Assembly (NCBI GenBank): GCA_024195585.1
Contig: SWBL01000043.1
Location: 145,998-209,997 of the forward strand
Length of the DNA stretch: 64,000 nucleotides
Reading direction: 5' to 3'
Source: Aureobasidium sp. EXF-3400
Lineage: Eukaryota; Ascomycota; Dothideomycetes; Dothideales; Saccotheciaceae
In this document: piece after piece, positions 55,165 through 64,000 of the stretch
Position numbering within the stretch: position 1 is the stretch's first letter
Layout of the letters: every line of letters starts with the position of its first letter
The notes under the pieces: model-generated
The model's input: only the letters and a program-made list of their open reading frames with translations
The model's database searches: none
Told to the model about the DNA's origin: nothing
Made by a program: the position numbers and the translations under genes

Positions 55165-56796
55165 ATGCCTGGACTTGTCGAGAAGAAGCGCAAGCGTACC
55201 GATGCCACCGCCGTCGCAAAACCTACAAAGTCCAAGAAAGTAAAGGCTGCGAGCAACGATGGCGACGACGACCCTCAGGCGCAAATGCTCCTGCTAGAAC
55301 AACAGATTCTCGAGTCACCGTCAAACTACCCGAATATTACCAGCCTGCTCAAGTTCCTCAAGTCAAAGGATGCAACTCAAAAGATCACGGCTGCCGTTGC
55401 TCTCTGCCGTACCTTCTGCCGTTTGATGGCTGCCGAGAGAATGGTCAAGCAGAAGACCATGGACGAGGAAGAGATTGGACAGGTGGACTGGCTCAAGACA
55501 CAGTACAAAGAATATGGCCGACAGCTAGGTCGTCTGTTGGCCAGCGAGGAGCTTCAAAGCACTGCCTTGACCCTCTTCATGCGCCTGGTCAAGGAAGAGA
55601 CATCTCAGGATGGCCGCCGTGCTGAGCAGGCCTGGAGGACTGGTATCTTTGCAGACTTGATTTTGGGCCTTGTGGCATCGCCAGATGCTACTGGTGCACG
55701 CGAGGAATTCATCGAGAAGTTTGTCGAGGAGCACGACGACGTCCGTTACTTTACATTTTACGCTGTCGCGAACATTCTGTCTCGCTCGCCCGAGGGCTAC
55801 GACCGTCAGACTCTGGTCTCAAACGCTCTCTCACTGCTTCTCCTGATTGAGAACGCTCCCGACTCAGACTCTCAACTCGAGGATTGGTACGGACAAACTC
55901 CTGAAGGCCGCAAGCACGCTCTCTTGTCTTTATCGTCGCACCGCAAGACAGCACAAGAGGCGTGGCTCGCCATCTTCCGCTCGGCTTTAACCAAGGATGA
56001 GCGCAAATCCATTCTTCACCACCTGACCAACCGTATCGTACCCTGGTTCACCAAGCCCGAGTCGCTTATGGATTTCCTGACAGACAGTTACAACGCCGGT
56101 GGTGCCACTTCATTACTCGCTCTATCTGGTCTCTTCTACCTTATCGCCGAGAAGAACCTTGACTACCCTGCCTTCTACACGAAACTCTACTCTCTGCTCG
56201 ACGACACACTACTGCACTCGAAACACCGCAGTCGCTTCTTCCGCCTCCTCGACACCTTCATGAGCTCTACTCATTTGCCATCTGCTCTGGTCGCCAGTTT
56301 TATCAAGAGATTGTCAAGACTAGCGATGCACGCACCCCCTGCTGCCATCGTCGTAGTTGTGCCTTGGGTCTACAACATGCTGCTGCGTCATCGTACTTGC
56401 ACATTCATGATCCACCGCGAAGTTCGTGGTGCATCGCAACTCAAGAAGCTCGAGGCCGAAGGCATGGACGACTCGTTCTCCATGGACGAAATGGACCCCA
56501 TGGAGACTGGTGCCATCGACTCATCGCTTTGGGAACTCGAGACTTTGGCCTCGCACTACCATCCCAACGTCGCAACACTGGCGAGAATCATCCAGGAGCA
56601 GTTCACGAAGAAGAACTACAACATGGAGGACTTCTTGGATCACAACTACCAAGGCTTAATTGATGCCGAGTTGGGTAAGGAGATGAAGAAGACGCCAGTG
56701 GTCGAGTTCGAGATCCCGAAGAGGATTATCACGGCTGAGGAGGGTGGATTGAATGATCTGGGCGGCCTGTTACAAACTGCTGTCCAGGCACTGTAA
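55165..56796 (+). CDS. NOC4: Noc4, nucleolar small-subunit biogenesis factor, 543 aa
   Basis: Single exon with ATG in CCAAAATGCCTGG. A basic N-terminus (EKKRKRTD, KPTKSKKVK) suggests nucleolar import. The body is an alpha-solenoid. The CBF/Mak21 domain of the Noc family is at about residues 320-480: GLFYLIAEKNLDYPAFYTKL, then HSKHRSRFFRLLDTFMSS and LPSALVASFIKRLSRLAM. A conserved LWELETLASHYHPNVATLAR follows. In the family Noc4 pairs with Nop14 to mature and export the 40S subunit. Length and domain order agree with fungal Noc4. Confidence 0.93.
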   Translation: MPGLVEKKRKRTDATAVAKPTKSKKVKAASNDGDDDPQAQMLLLEQQILESPSNYPNITSLLKFLKSKDATQKITAAVALCRTFCRLMAAERMVKQKTMDEEEIGQVDWLKTQYKEYGRQLGRLLASEELQSTALTLFMRLVKEETSQDGRRAEQAWRTGIFADLILGLVASPDATGAREEFIEKFVEEHDDVRYFTFYAVANILSRSPEGYDRQTLVSNALSLLLLIENAPDSDSQLEDWYGQTPEGRKHALLSLSSHRKTAQEAWLAIFRSALTKDERKSILHHLTNRIVPWFTKPESLMDFLTDSYNAGGATSLLALSGLFYLIAEKNLDYPAFYTKLYSLLDDTLLHSKHRSRFFRLLDTFMSSTHLPSALVASFIKRLSRLAMHAPPAAIVVVVPWVYNMLLRHRTCTFMIHREVRGASQLKKLEAEGMDDSFSMDEMDPMETGAIDSSLWELETLASHYHPNVATLARIIQEQFTKKNYNMEDFLDHNYQGLIDAELGKEMKKTPVVEFEIPKRIITAEEGGLNDLGGLLQTAVQAL

Positions 56797-57139
56797 ATTA
56801 TGTTATCTGTGACTTTTTGGCATTAGGCAGGGCGTTGGGTGGCAGTTCTTGGAATATATCTTGCGAGATTTGAATTTCATTGCTTGTGAAGATTTTTATC
56901 TTTTGCTCGAATGCTATGCTACTCTATTTTCCGTGTTCGTAGTCTCAGGGTGTTCTCTAGCCCTCTGCGAGATATCCGTATCCCATTTTTGAACCCATCC
57001 AGCTCTCTTTGAAAGAAGTAATTATAAACACAGAATAGATTTCCCACCCATCTCCCCCAATCAGGATGATACAACTCCGCCAACACCGGCGCCATGCACG
57101 AAGAAACAAACAAGGTTCATCTGAGAACAAGACCTGCGC
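56797..57139. other. Converging 3' ends of NOC4 and NSA2
   Basis: No gene is seen. It should hold the two 3' untranslated regions. Confidence 0.5.
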
Positions 57140-57980
57140 TTAAACGAGCAAAACAGCGTTCAAGCAGCCATCGTTCTCGGGGTTGTTGGTAACCTGGGCC
57201 CAACGACCCCAGACGACCTTTCCACCAGCGGTGACCAGACCAAGTTCCGAAACGTTGACCTCGATGATTGTACCCTTGGTCAAGACACCGAGTTGAGTGT
57301 ACATGGGGTTCTGGGGGTTCTTCTTGACGGAGATAATTGGGAGCTGGACAGTGACACCGAGTTCGGGGTGGGTGACGTTTGCCTTCTTGTAACGGAGACC
57401 CATGGGACGGATGAATCTGAGAATTGTGTAAGTACGAATGTGTTGAGTGATTGAAGATGGCAGGAACAAACCTCTCGTATTTGACAGGACGACGAGTAAA
57501 GTCGGGACCGACGAAAGTAGGCTTGGTGATCATTCTCTTCCAGCTCTTCTTTGCAGTCTTCTTTCCGGTCTTGACAACCTTGAACATCTCCTCCTCGGCA
57601 ATACCTCTGACCTTGGGCAGGGGCACGCTGAACTTGGCGGCCTTCTCGGCTCTCTTGTTCTTGATGGCCGAGGACAGAGCCTTTGCGTTCTGCTCGTTGC
57701 TGCGGTCCAGCAGGTAGGCGGGCAGAGGGGTGTTGGAGGGCTCTGCGGCTTCGCTTGACTTGACATTGCGCTCCTCGTGGGCTCTGATCTGCTTCTTCAT
57801 CTGGATCTTCTCCTTGCGGCGCTTCTCCTGGTACAGCTTTGCGCGCAGACCGCGGTAGTTCTGAGCCTTCTCAGAGCCGGCGTGGCCCTCTCTGGCCTGT
57901 CTCTTGCGCTTGCGCTCATCGTGATCGAGACGCTTGCCATGTTGCTTGGCAAAGCGTTCCATATACTCATTCTGAGGCAT
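57140..57980 (-). CDS. NSA2: Nsa2, 60S ribosome biogenesis factor, 261 aa
   Basis: Exons 57980-57472 and 57416-57140 give exactly the usual 261 residues. The intron has a GTTTGT donor, and its removal restores [20 protein letters not shown]. The N-terminus [20 protein letters not shown] and the Lys/Arg-rich first half are nearly invariant in the family. The C-terminal half is an eS8-like beta domain ([37 protein letters not shown]). Nsa2 acts in the nucleolus and nucleus in late pre-60S maturation and 27S rRNA processing. The gene is divergent from the bL21m gene. Confidence 0.96.
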
Positions 57981-58204
57981 GGCGGCGGTTGATTATGTGT
58001 GGTGGTTTGGCGTGGGTGGGTGTAAAGGATTGAGAACCAGAAAAAAGATGAACTTCTTGCGGGGAAGGAGCGAGAGGCAAAGTCCCTGCTTGCCTGCGTC
58101 TGGAATTCCCGAGGCTTGGCATTTCTCAAGAAGGCAGGCTCGATAATCTTCGAGCGTCGATTCAATCAGCGACCGAGTCTCGAATTGCCGGCCAAACACA
58201 CAAC
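57981..58204. promoter_or_regulatory. Divergent promoter of NSA2 and bL21m genes
   Basis: 224 bp lie between divergent ATGs of a cytosolic-ribosome factor and a mitochondrial ribosomal protein. A shared promoter follows from the distance; no named motif was recognised. Confidence 0.6.
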
Positions 58205-59023
58205 ATGTTTCTCTCTCGTGCGGCCAAGCGGGCGTGCTGTCTGGATTCGCGTCTTCTGCCTCCGACCTTCCTGCTTCCCTTTACCGCACAATTGAGCAGC
58301 GTTGCGCACACGACCGACGCATCAAACACTCCAGAAGTTCTTCTCAACTCCTCCGCCGCAAAAGTCGACTCTCCACCCAAATCGACACCTGCCACAACTG
58401 CTCCTCCTTCGGCCAGTCATGCTCCGGCATCCGCACCCAAACTACCCACACCCTCTCAATCGTCTCCGGCCTTGAGCGATTCTGTTCGCGAACTATTGCC
58501 CGTACTCCGCGCTCAGGGTCCCCACTACATTACCGCACACATCTACGATCGTCCTTACCTCCTGACTGAGGGTGACACTCTGCGTGTGCCATTCCTCATG
58601 CACGGCGTTCAGCCCGGCGACATTCTGCGCTTGACCCACGCCTCGTCTCTCGGTTCGCGAGACTTGACTCTGAAAGCCGGCGCACAACCCCCCAACTCCC
58701 GTTCACCCACTGCATCCACTATCTCGGTCGTCGATCCCACACCTGGCAGCGTCTTGACCACCGAAAGCAGAAGGATGCCTGATGGAGGCCACTTTGTGCC
58801 ACACCTTGCCAAGGGCAAGCACGTCTATATTGACGACAGACTATTTGTGTGCAGAGCCACTGTCATGGGCACCGAGGCTGAGCCCATGCGTATCAAGGAA
58901 AAGACAAAGCGTAGACAAAGGAGGGTCAAGACAGTCAAGAGCAAGCACCGCTTCACTGTGCTCAAGATCAAGGAACTTAGGATAAGAGGCTTGGACGAGA
59001 TCGAGAGCGGTCTTGATGCTTAA
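58205..59023 (+). CDS. MRPL49: Mitochondrial large-subunit ribosomal protein bL21m
   Basis: Single exon, 272 residues. A basic presequence (MFLSRAAKRACCLDSRLLPP) and a Ser/Pro/Ala-rich spacer of about 70 residues precede the bL21 domain. The domain has HYITAHIYDRPYLLTEGDTL, GDILRLTHASSLGSRDLTLK and, after an insertion, AEPMRIKEKTKRRQRRVKTV with FTVLKIKELRI. The basic KTKRRQRR segment is the rRNA-binding end of bL21. It acts in the mitochondrial matrix as part of the 54S subunit. Fungal bL21m proteins have the same long N-terminal extension and the same central insertion. Confidence 0.9.
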   Translation: MFLSRAAKRACCLDSRLLPPTFLLPFTAQLSSVAHTTDASNTPEVLLNSSAAKVDSPPKSTPATTAPPSASHAPASAPKLPTPSQSSPALSDSVRELLPVLRAQGPHYITAHIYDRPYLLTEGDTLRVPFLMHGVQPGDILRLTHASSLGSRDLTLKAGAQPPNSRSPTASTISVVDPTPGSVLTTESRRMPDGGHFVPHLAKGKHVYIDDRLFVCRATVMGTEAEPMRIKEKTKRRQRRVKTVKSKHRFTVLKIKELRIRGLDEIESGLDA

Positions 59024-59422
59024 ATCTACTTCAAAAAGCTACCCGGTTATGAGCCATGATACTTCAAGCTGGGCTGACACATGGAAGGGAAGACTGGTTG
59101 GGTGTAGGCGTCCAGCCTTGTATACCAAAATCATTGTACAAAATATATTTTCGTTCTTGTCGTTAAAAGCCTACGGAGCCTTATCAATCCTGCTTTCGCT
59201 AGCGCAACATGTCTCTCCTGACTGCTGGGTGTGCTTGTGTCTGTACGCATGACTCTCGTGTCTCATATGCAGGCAGCTTTCATGTGTTGGCAAGCTGACT
59301 TTCACAAAAGAACACTGACTGTCAAGCTTTTAAGCTCCCATCCGTTGTAGCAATTGTTGCAATTGTTGCCATCAAGCCAGCAACTGCTCTACTCTCGCTT
59401 CCCCATCCTGCAGATCTACAAC
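59024..59422. other. Intergenic before F-box-like gene B
   Basis: No gene is seen in about 400 bp. It is the leader of the next gene. Confidence 0.5.
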
Positions 59423-60433
59423 ATGGCCAACATCCAATCGATCTCTGACCTGGAGAACGACTCGGGCCTTGTATCGTTCGGCCATCCTCCTGTGAATCTC
59501 CGATTCGAAACGGCAGCGAACAAGACAGTAGTGACAAGATGGAATCTGAGAAAGGAGAGCCGGGATCGCGCCACGAGAATCCAGTTGTGTAAGACACAGC
59601 ACAATCGCTACCATCCCAAGTCCATGTGGAACCAAATCAAGCCTGCAAGACAACCTCCAACTCAGAGCACAACTTTCCTAGAGTTACTGGCAAGTTACTG
59701 GGACCCTCCTCATACTTGGGATCGACCTGCAATCACGACATTCGACCGCATCTTCGGTATCAGCGAGCTGGGAAATGCCATCCTTAGCAATCTCACCCGT
59801 AGGGAACTCACGAGATGCCTGGAAACCTCCCGTACACTTCGTCATACAGTGCAACTGTCCTCGGCGGCTCAACTACATCTCGCAACTCTTCCCTTCAAGC
59901 CTGCAGATGAGCTCTACGACAATGACACTTGCTGTATCCCATTCGCTCATGGTCTGACATGCCCTATACTTATCACCAAAGATGTCGTACTACCGCCTAA
60001 GCAAGAGTGGGATGAGATCATCAAGCAACCAAAACATCGCATCTTTGTCGACATACGCTTTCGTCGAGATGGCCACGACCCGCACGACTCTGACATTGTG
60101 GGCAGTTGGGCAGACATGAAGCTTCCCGATATGCCACCATCTTTGTTGTCTTGGGACGTCTGGGTTGACTGTGATTGTCGATATATTGAACAAGATTTGC
60201 ATGGCGATCGTGGTGCCTTTACCCCTGCTGCGGCCACCACACTCTGGAGTCACAGGCTTGCCACACACGACAAGCCCTTGAGAGAGATTGCAGAGTGTGC
60301 TAGAGAAGTCTTCAAAGCTCATGAACACTGCGTGCCTCAGAATCGCACGTCGGATGTCTGTGTATCCTTCAAATGTTCGGCTCCAGCGAAGGTGAACGAG
60401 GAGGGCGTCATTGTTCGTAGCAGAGAAAAATGA
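59423..60433 (+). CDS. F-box-like protein B, 336 aa
   Basis: Single exon with ATG in CAACATGGCC; the frame upstream lacks ATG. Residues about 110-160 (FGISELGNAILSNLTRREL, then CLETSRTLRHTVQLS) match the F-box-like block of the 48029-49306 gene. LPFKPADELYDNDT, FVDIRFRRDGHDPHDSD, VDCDCRYI and LREIAECAREVFKAHEHC match it further along. It lacks the long basic C-terminus of that copy. An adaptor role in ubiquitin ligation is suggested by family but unproven. It lies on the opposite strand, about 10 kb away, with SLA1-bL21m between the two. Confidence 0.75.
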   Translation: MANIQSISDLENDSGLVSFGHPPVNLRFETAANKTVVTRWNLRKESRDRATRIQLCKTQHNRYHPKSMWNQIKPARQPPTQSTTFLELLASYWDPPHTWDRPAITTFDRIFGISELGNAILSNLTRRELTRCLETSRTLRHTVQLSSAAQLHLATLPFKPADELYDNDTCCIPFAHGLTCPILITKDVVLPPKQEWDEIIKQPKHRIFVDIRFRRDGHDPHDSDIVGSWADMKLPDMPPSLLSWDVWVDCDCRYIEQDLHGDRGAFTPAAATTLWSHRLATHDKPLREIAECAREVFKAHEHCVPQNRTSDVCVSFKCSAPAKVNEEGVIVRSREK

Positions 60434-61032
60434 CCAGACACAATTGTCTCGGGAAACATTCAGGGAAAATCAATCGGTTCCTACATGACAATCTAGTGGC
60501 AAGGCTAGGTTGATAGGTATTGTTTTATCGCATTTAATTGCTTGTGTTATAGAAGAGGTCAAGGTGCAGGGCTTGGTCACAGAAAGCACAGGGCAGCGAA
60601 AGTCATGCCGACCAAACTGCCGACCATCGGGTTCGAACAAATGCCAATCTTCTGGTTTACTCTTCACTCTTGCGCCCAACCCCAGACCATATGGATTTGG
60701 ATAGGCGAAGGATCAATTTTTGCCCAAATGTCGTAGTATTTGCTCGTGCTCTCAAATTCAGAGACAGCGGTGCAAGACCCGTTTTACCGCAGGTAGGCTA
60801 GACTTGCTTCATATCTCGATTCATGCAGACCGGGGTAGCAATGGCCTGCTGCCCCTCGTGCCGCGGATCTGGCCAGACTCCAAATCGGCAGACCAAGGGA
60901 GAACCAGAACGACTCTTGGGCAGGGTCTGCACGACAAAGATAGGTAAGCAAGTAGTTGTTATTGTCAACTGCACATGTCGCATCAACCTTGTTTTTCTTC
61001 CATCAACATTCTCCATCCCGTCCTTTACGACC
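60434..61032. other. Intergenic before the ankyrin gene
   Basis: No gene is seen in 600 bp. A GGTTCGAACAA near 60629 resembles a tRNA B-box but the surrounding sequence does not fold as a tRNA. Confidence 0.5.
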
Positions 61033-63357
61033 ATGGACGACACTGCACAACTCGACGATGCGCTATACCGAGCTTGCATCACAGCAGACTTGCCACAGGT
61101 CAAACATCTAGTCCAGGAGCAAAATGCACATGTCAACAAGATCATCGGTCCCCCTGGCCAGTTGGATTATGCTTTGAATCATGCGGCTAAGACAGGTTCA
61201 GTACCTCTGGTGCGCTTCCTCCTCGACCATGGTGGTGCGACTGTCAATGCGGCAGCACTACGAATAGCCGCTTTCGAAGGAGATCAGCCTATGTTGCAAC
61301 TTCTTCTCGAACCCATCAAAGCCCAGTTGACAACTTCGGGCATGTCCAGGAAATGGCGTGGAGATCTTGCCTCAATTCTGGTCGGCACGACTAGGAGAGG
61401 TCGAAGCGAAACCGCCGAGGTTCTCAAGGTTTTCCGTTCACGAGTCGCGGAGTTCGACAAGGCTGTTGATGCCGGACTTCTTGCAGCATGTGCTGCGGGT
61501 GACATGCGCTCCGTCAAGTACTTCATCGAGATGGGTGCTGAAAACAGAGTCGAAGCCGTATGCACTGCAGCTGAATACCATCAATTCGAACCTCTGGAAT
61601 ACTTCCTGAATAACTTCACATTCGAACCTGAGGAGCTCTTTGATCCTCTGACTTCGGCAGCTGGTGGCGGACACTTGCCATCTATTCTCTTACTCATTGA
61701 ACAAGGAGGAGAAGATGAAACAGGCGCTGCACTGGCTAGAGCTGCGAAATTCTCTCACACGGAAGTAGTGCATCACCTCATCAGCACCTTCAGATATACG
61801 AAAGACAAGCTATCGAAAGGACTTGCGGCAGCCGCTCGGGTTGGCGATACTGTCATTATGGAGACACTAATCCATAGGGGTGCTCACAAGGGTGCACATG
61901 GCTCTGAGGCACTGATCTACGCAATCCAGAGAAGTCATTTTGCAGCAACAGAACTCTTGGTTAAGAACTTGGAAGCCAGTCAGGCAAAACTCTCGACCGC
62001 GCTGGAGAAGGCAATGTTCATCTGGCTACGACCGGCACAGACATATAAACCTTATCTCTCGAGGACTTCCAGTCTTTCTTCAAGAAGCACAAACAGCGAG
62101 ATCGAACCAACGATACCAGAAGTTCTACAAAACCGAGAAGAGTCTCGAAGACGCATCGTTGATGTGCTTCTTGAAGCTGGTGGCCGATTGTCTGAGCTGT
62201 ATTACTGTCGGCTTTTGGAGATGATGATTCTCACTCAGAACAAGTATGGCGTCGAGCTGCTCCACGATAGCGCTAGATTTACCACGGTCGAAACGCTACC
62301 TGATGATTACTTGCTCAGTCTCGCGATATATCACCAGCAAGACGATATGGTGAATCTTTTGCTCAGCTTTCCTGTAGCACGCAGCCACGAGCCACTAGAG
62401 TCGGTAGACCTCAGCAGCGTACAATCAATTGCTGAGGACACCCCTGCATGGGAGTCGAGGGTTTACAACCCAATTCCTAGCCCACTCATATTGGCAGCAA
62501 AGTTTCAGAACGAGCATTGGTGCAGGACACTAATTCATCGGGAGGAAACCGACATAGACGAATGGTGTTATTACAAGCCGAGCAAAAGACTATTGAGCTT
62601 TTATGGGTCTGACAGAAAAACACAAACGCCAAAGGACGAACAGTATGAAGAACTTGGCTGTCCATTCGGAACCGAAGAACTCCGGGGTTGTACTCTTTCC
62701 ATGGCTGTTCGCTCACGAGATATACCCATCGTCCGTCTGCTCCTCGAAAGCGGTGCAGACCCCTGGGTGAATCGACAAGGCAGTTCGATCCTTGAGAAGG
62801 CAGCACGAGAGAACTGCCTACGGGACGTTTTGTTGATCTTGGAGGAGTCCGTTACTAAATTTAACATCGATCACCAAGAGTGGGATGGCGGCAAGAGCAT
62901 GCTGCACTGGGCTGCGATATACGGTAGCAGTGACTTGGTTGACCTGTTTTGTAAGAAGGGAGCTACTCTCGACCTTACCGACGCGTTGCACAGGACACCA
63001 CTGCATCTCGCTGTAGCCGCTGGAAACATCGAGACGGTCAAGGGTTTGCTATGGGCTGGAGCCAGGACATCACTCAGGGATGTTGATGATTGCTTATGCG
63101 CGGATGAGCTTGCCGCCAAGCTAGCTCAAGAAGCTTCATGGGCGGATCCATTACGAGCAGTCAGATTCGAGATTAGTCGATTCTTGGAGGATTGGGTGAA
63201 GAACAACATGGACAATCTCGATGCTGCCAACATCCGTCGAGAGTCAAAAGCAACTGAAGAGAGAGCTAAGGCGGAAGGGACCTCACAGTCAGTGGAAGAT
63301 GATTTACTAGACCATTTTAGTGACGAAGACAGCGTGCATTGGAGTGATGACGAGTAG
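61033..63357 (+). CDS. Ankyrin-repeat protein, 774 aa
   Basis: Single exon from the ATG in CGACCATGGACG; the open frame extends further upstream but without a family match. Ankyrin-like repeats cover most of the length. Early ones read QLDYALNHAAKTGSVPLVRF, LLDHGG and ALRIAAFEGDQPMLQLLLEP. Later ones read CTLSMAVRSRDIPIVRLLLE, MLHWAAIYGSSDLVDLFCKK and TPLHLAVAAGNIETVKGLLW. The central ones are diverged. The C-terminus is a charged helix with an acidic end (DHFSDEDSVHWSDDE). No other domain was seen. It probably acts as a protein-binding scaffold; partner and place are unknown. Confidence 0.85.
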   Translation: MDDTAQLDDALYRACITADLPQVKHLVQEQNAHVNKIIGPPGQLDYALNHAAKTGSVPLVRFLLDHGGATVNAAALRIAAFEGDQPMLQLLLEPIKAQLTTSGMSRKWRGDLASILVGTTRRGRSETAEVLKVFRSRVAEFDKAVDAGLLAACAAGDMRSVKYFIEMGAENRVEAVCTAAEYHQFEPLEYFLNNFTFEPEELFDPLTSAAGGGHLPSILLLIEQGGEDETGAALARAAKFSHTEVVHHLISTFRYTKDKLSKGLAAAARVGDTVIMETLIHRGAHKGAHGSEALIYAIQRSHFAATELLVKNLEASQAKLSTALEKAMFIWLRPAQTYKPYLSRTSSLSSRSTNSEIEPTIPEVLQNREESRRRIVDVLLEAGGRLSELYYCRLLEMMILTQNKYGVELLHDSARFTTVETLPDDYLLSLAIYHQQDDMVNLLLSFPVARSHEPLESVDLSSVQSIAEDTPAWESRVYNPIPSPLILAAKFQNEHWCRTLIHREETDIDEWCYYKPSKRLLSFYGSDRKTQTPKDEQYEELGCPFGTEELRGCTLSMAVRSRDIPIVRLLLESGADPWVNRQGSSILEKAARENCLRDVLLILEESVTKFNIDHQEWDGGKSMLHWAAIYGSSDLVDLFCKKGATLDLTDALHRTPLHLAVAAGNIETVKGLLWAGARTSLRDVDDCLCADELAAKLAQEASWADPLRAVRFEISRFLEDWVKNNMDNLDAANIRRESKATEERAKAEGTSQSVEDDLLDHFSDEDSVHWSDDE

Positions 63358-63922
63358 TCAATCGAGTAGTCAATCGTTTAAAAGGCATTAGATTAGATAC
63401 ACACACGAGCTCGACCGCTGGCAGGTATGAGACAACATTCTGTTTGACACAAAGCATTCAATGAGGAGTGAACATGCAAATCGTGGAGAGGAGCCGCTGG
63501 TCCCCGGAATCGGTCGGGACGAGGACTCGGTCGTAACTTCTGTCTGGGGTGACAAAACAGCTGGCACACTATCCCTCGGCAGGAAGGACCAAAGCTCAGC
63601 TGAACAACATTGAGAGCTGGACAAGCTGCAGAGACAAGGAAAGAGCAAGATAGGCTGTTTTGCTTCACTGTAGAAAGGACGGAGAGAGGAGTAGATACAC
63701 GATATAAGCAGGGCTCACCAAGCTACGAAATTCAAAAAGCTGCCAAAACGAGTGGCCAGTGGGGCGCTTTGACCACCCAATCCGAGTGCTTCGTTGCGGC
63801 AAATCTCGTTCAACCTCACCCTCCTCCTAGAACCGACCTCTCATCACCCTCTATCTCCACTCCATCCTCCATTTCATTGGGACCCGTCACACCCATCGGG
63901 CTTCTGAGAAATTTCTGTCATC
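63358..63922. other. Intergenic before the last, truncated gene
   Basis: No gene is seen. The last 120 bp are a CT-rich leader (CTCACCCTCCTCC) typical of a highly expressed gene. Confidence 0.5.
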
Positions 63923-64000
63923 ATGTTCAGAAGCGCCCTTCGCCAGAGCGCCCGCGTGGCCACCGTCGCCGCTGCTTCGTCGAGAATTTCAGCTGTACGT
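63923..64000 (+). CDS. First exon of a probable mitochondrial protein, cut by window end
   Basis: ATG in CATCATGTTC opens 24 codons (MFRSALRQSARVATVAAASS, then RISA) that end at a GTACGT donor at 63995. The peptide is basic, Ala/Ser-rich and lacks acidic residues, as in mitochondrial targeting sequences. The mature protein lies outside the window, so no further identity is given. Confidence 0.7.
   Translation, partial: MFRSALRQSARVATVAAASSRISAVR

Noticed and set aside
60629..60640. Possible tRNA B-box GGTTCGAACAA
   Set aside because: The flanking bases do not form a T-arm or acceptor stem and no A-box is found at the right distance.

Overview
This window is genomic DNA of a filamentous ascomycete (Pezizomycotina). 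A Dothideomycete would fit, but that is an inference from gene content and style. The evidence is short GT-AG introns of about 50-60 nt inside most genes, CT-rich leaders before ATG codons, and a set of clearly eukaryotic genes: eIF3d, Sec12, Trs23, a UBE2Z-type E2, Tpa1/Ofd1, Sla1, Atp4, Noc4, Nsa2 and bL21m. Exon limits below were placed by hand from splice consensus, reading phase and family similarity.

Layout. At 0.1-4.4 kb lie two housekeeping genes, eIF3d and Sec12. From 4.7 to 21.3 kb there is an accessory block. It holds six same-strand copies of one F-box/2EXR-like family, two of them broken. Between them sit an MFS drug-efflux-type transporter, an uncharacterised gene with a decayed neighbour copy, a relic of a siderophore-type MFS transporter, and a hairpin-bearing non-coding stretch. 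From 22 to 31 kb there are a secreted Cys-rich protein, an SDR reductase, the Tpa1 prolyl hydroxylase, a five-exon CYSTM mini-protein and a bHLH regulator, followed by about 3.7 kb without recognisable genes. At 34.3-37 kb TRS23 and a double-UBC E2 lie head to head. From 38 to 47.7 kb there are a secreted lysozyme-like protein, a nuclear-type hypothetical protein, three tandem BTB genes and a DHA2-type transporter. At 48-60.4 kb two related F-box-like genes flank a core block (SLA1, ATP4, NOC4, NSA2, bL21m). The window closes with an ankyrin protein and the first exon of a gene with a probable mitochondrial presequence.

How the genes fit together. The core genes serve translation initiation, 60S and 40S biogenesis, mitochondrial translation and ATP synthesis, ER-to-Golgi traffic and endocytosis. 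They do not form one pathway. The accessory genes are dominated by likely protein-interaction or ubiquitin-adaptor families (F-box-like, BTB, ankyrin) in local duplications with visible gene death. That points to fast birth-and-death evolution between conserved islands. No tRNA, rRNA, CRISPR array or intact transposon was found.
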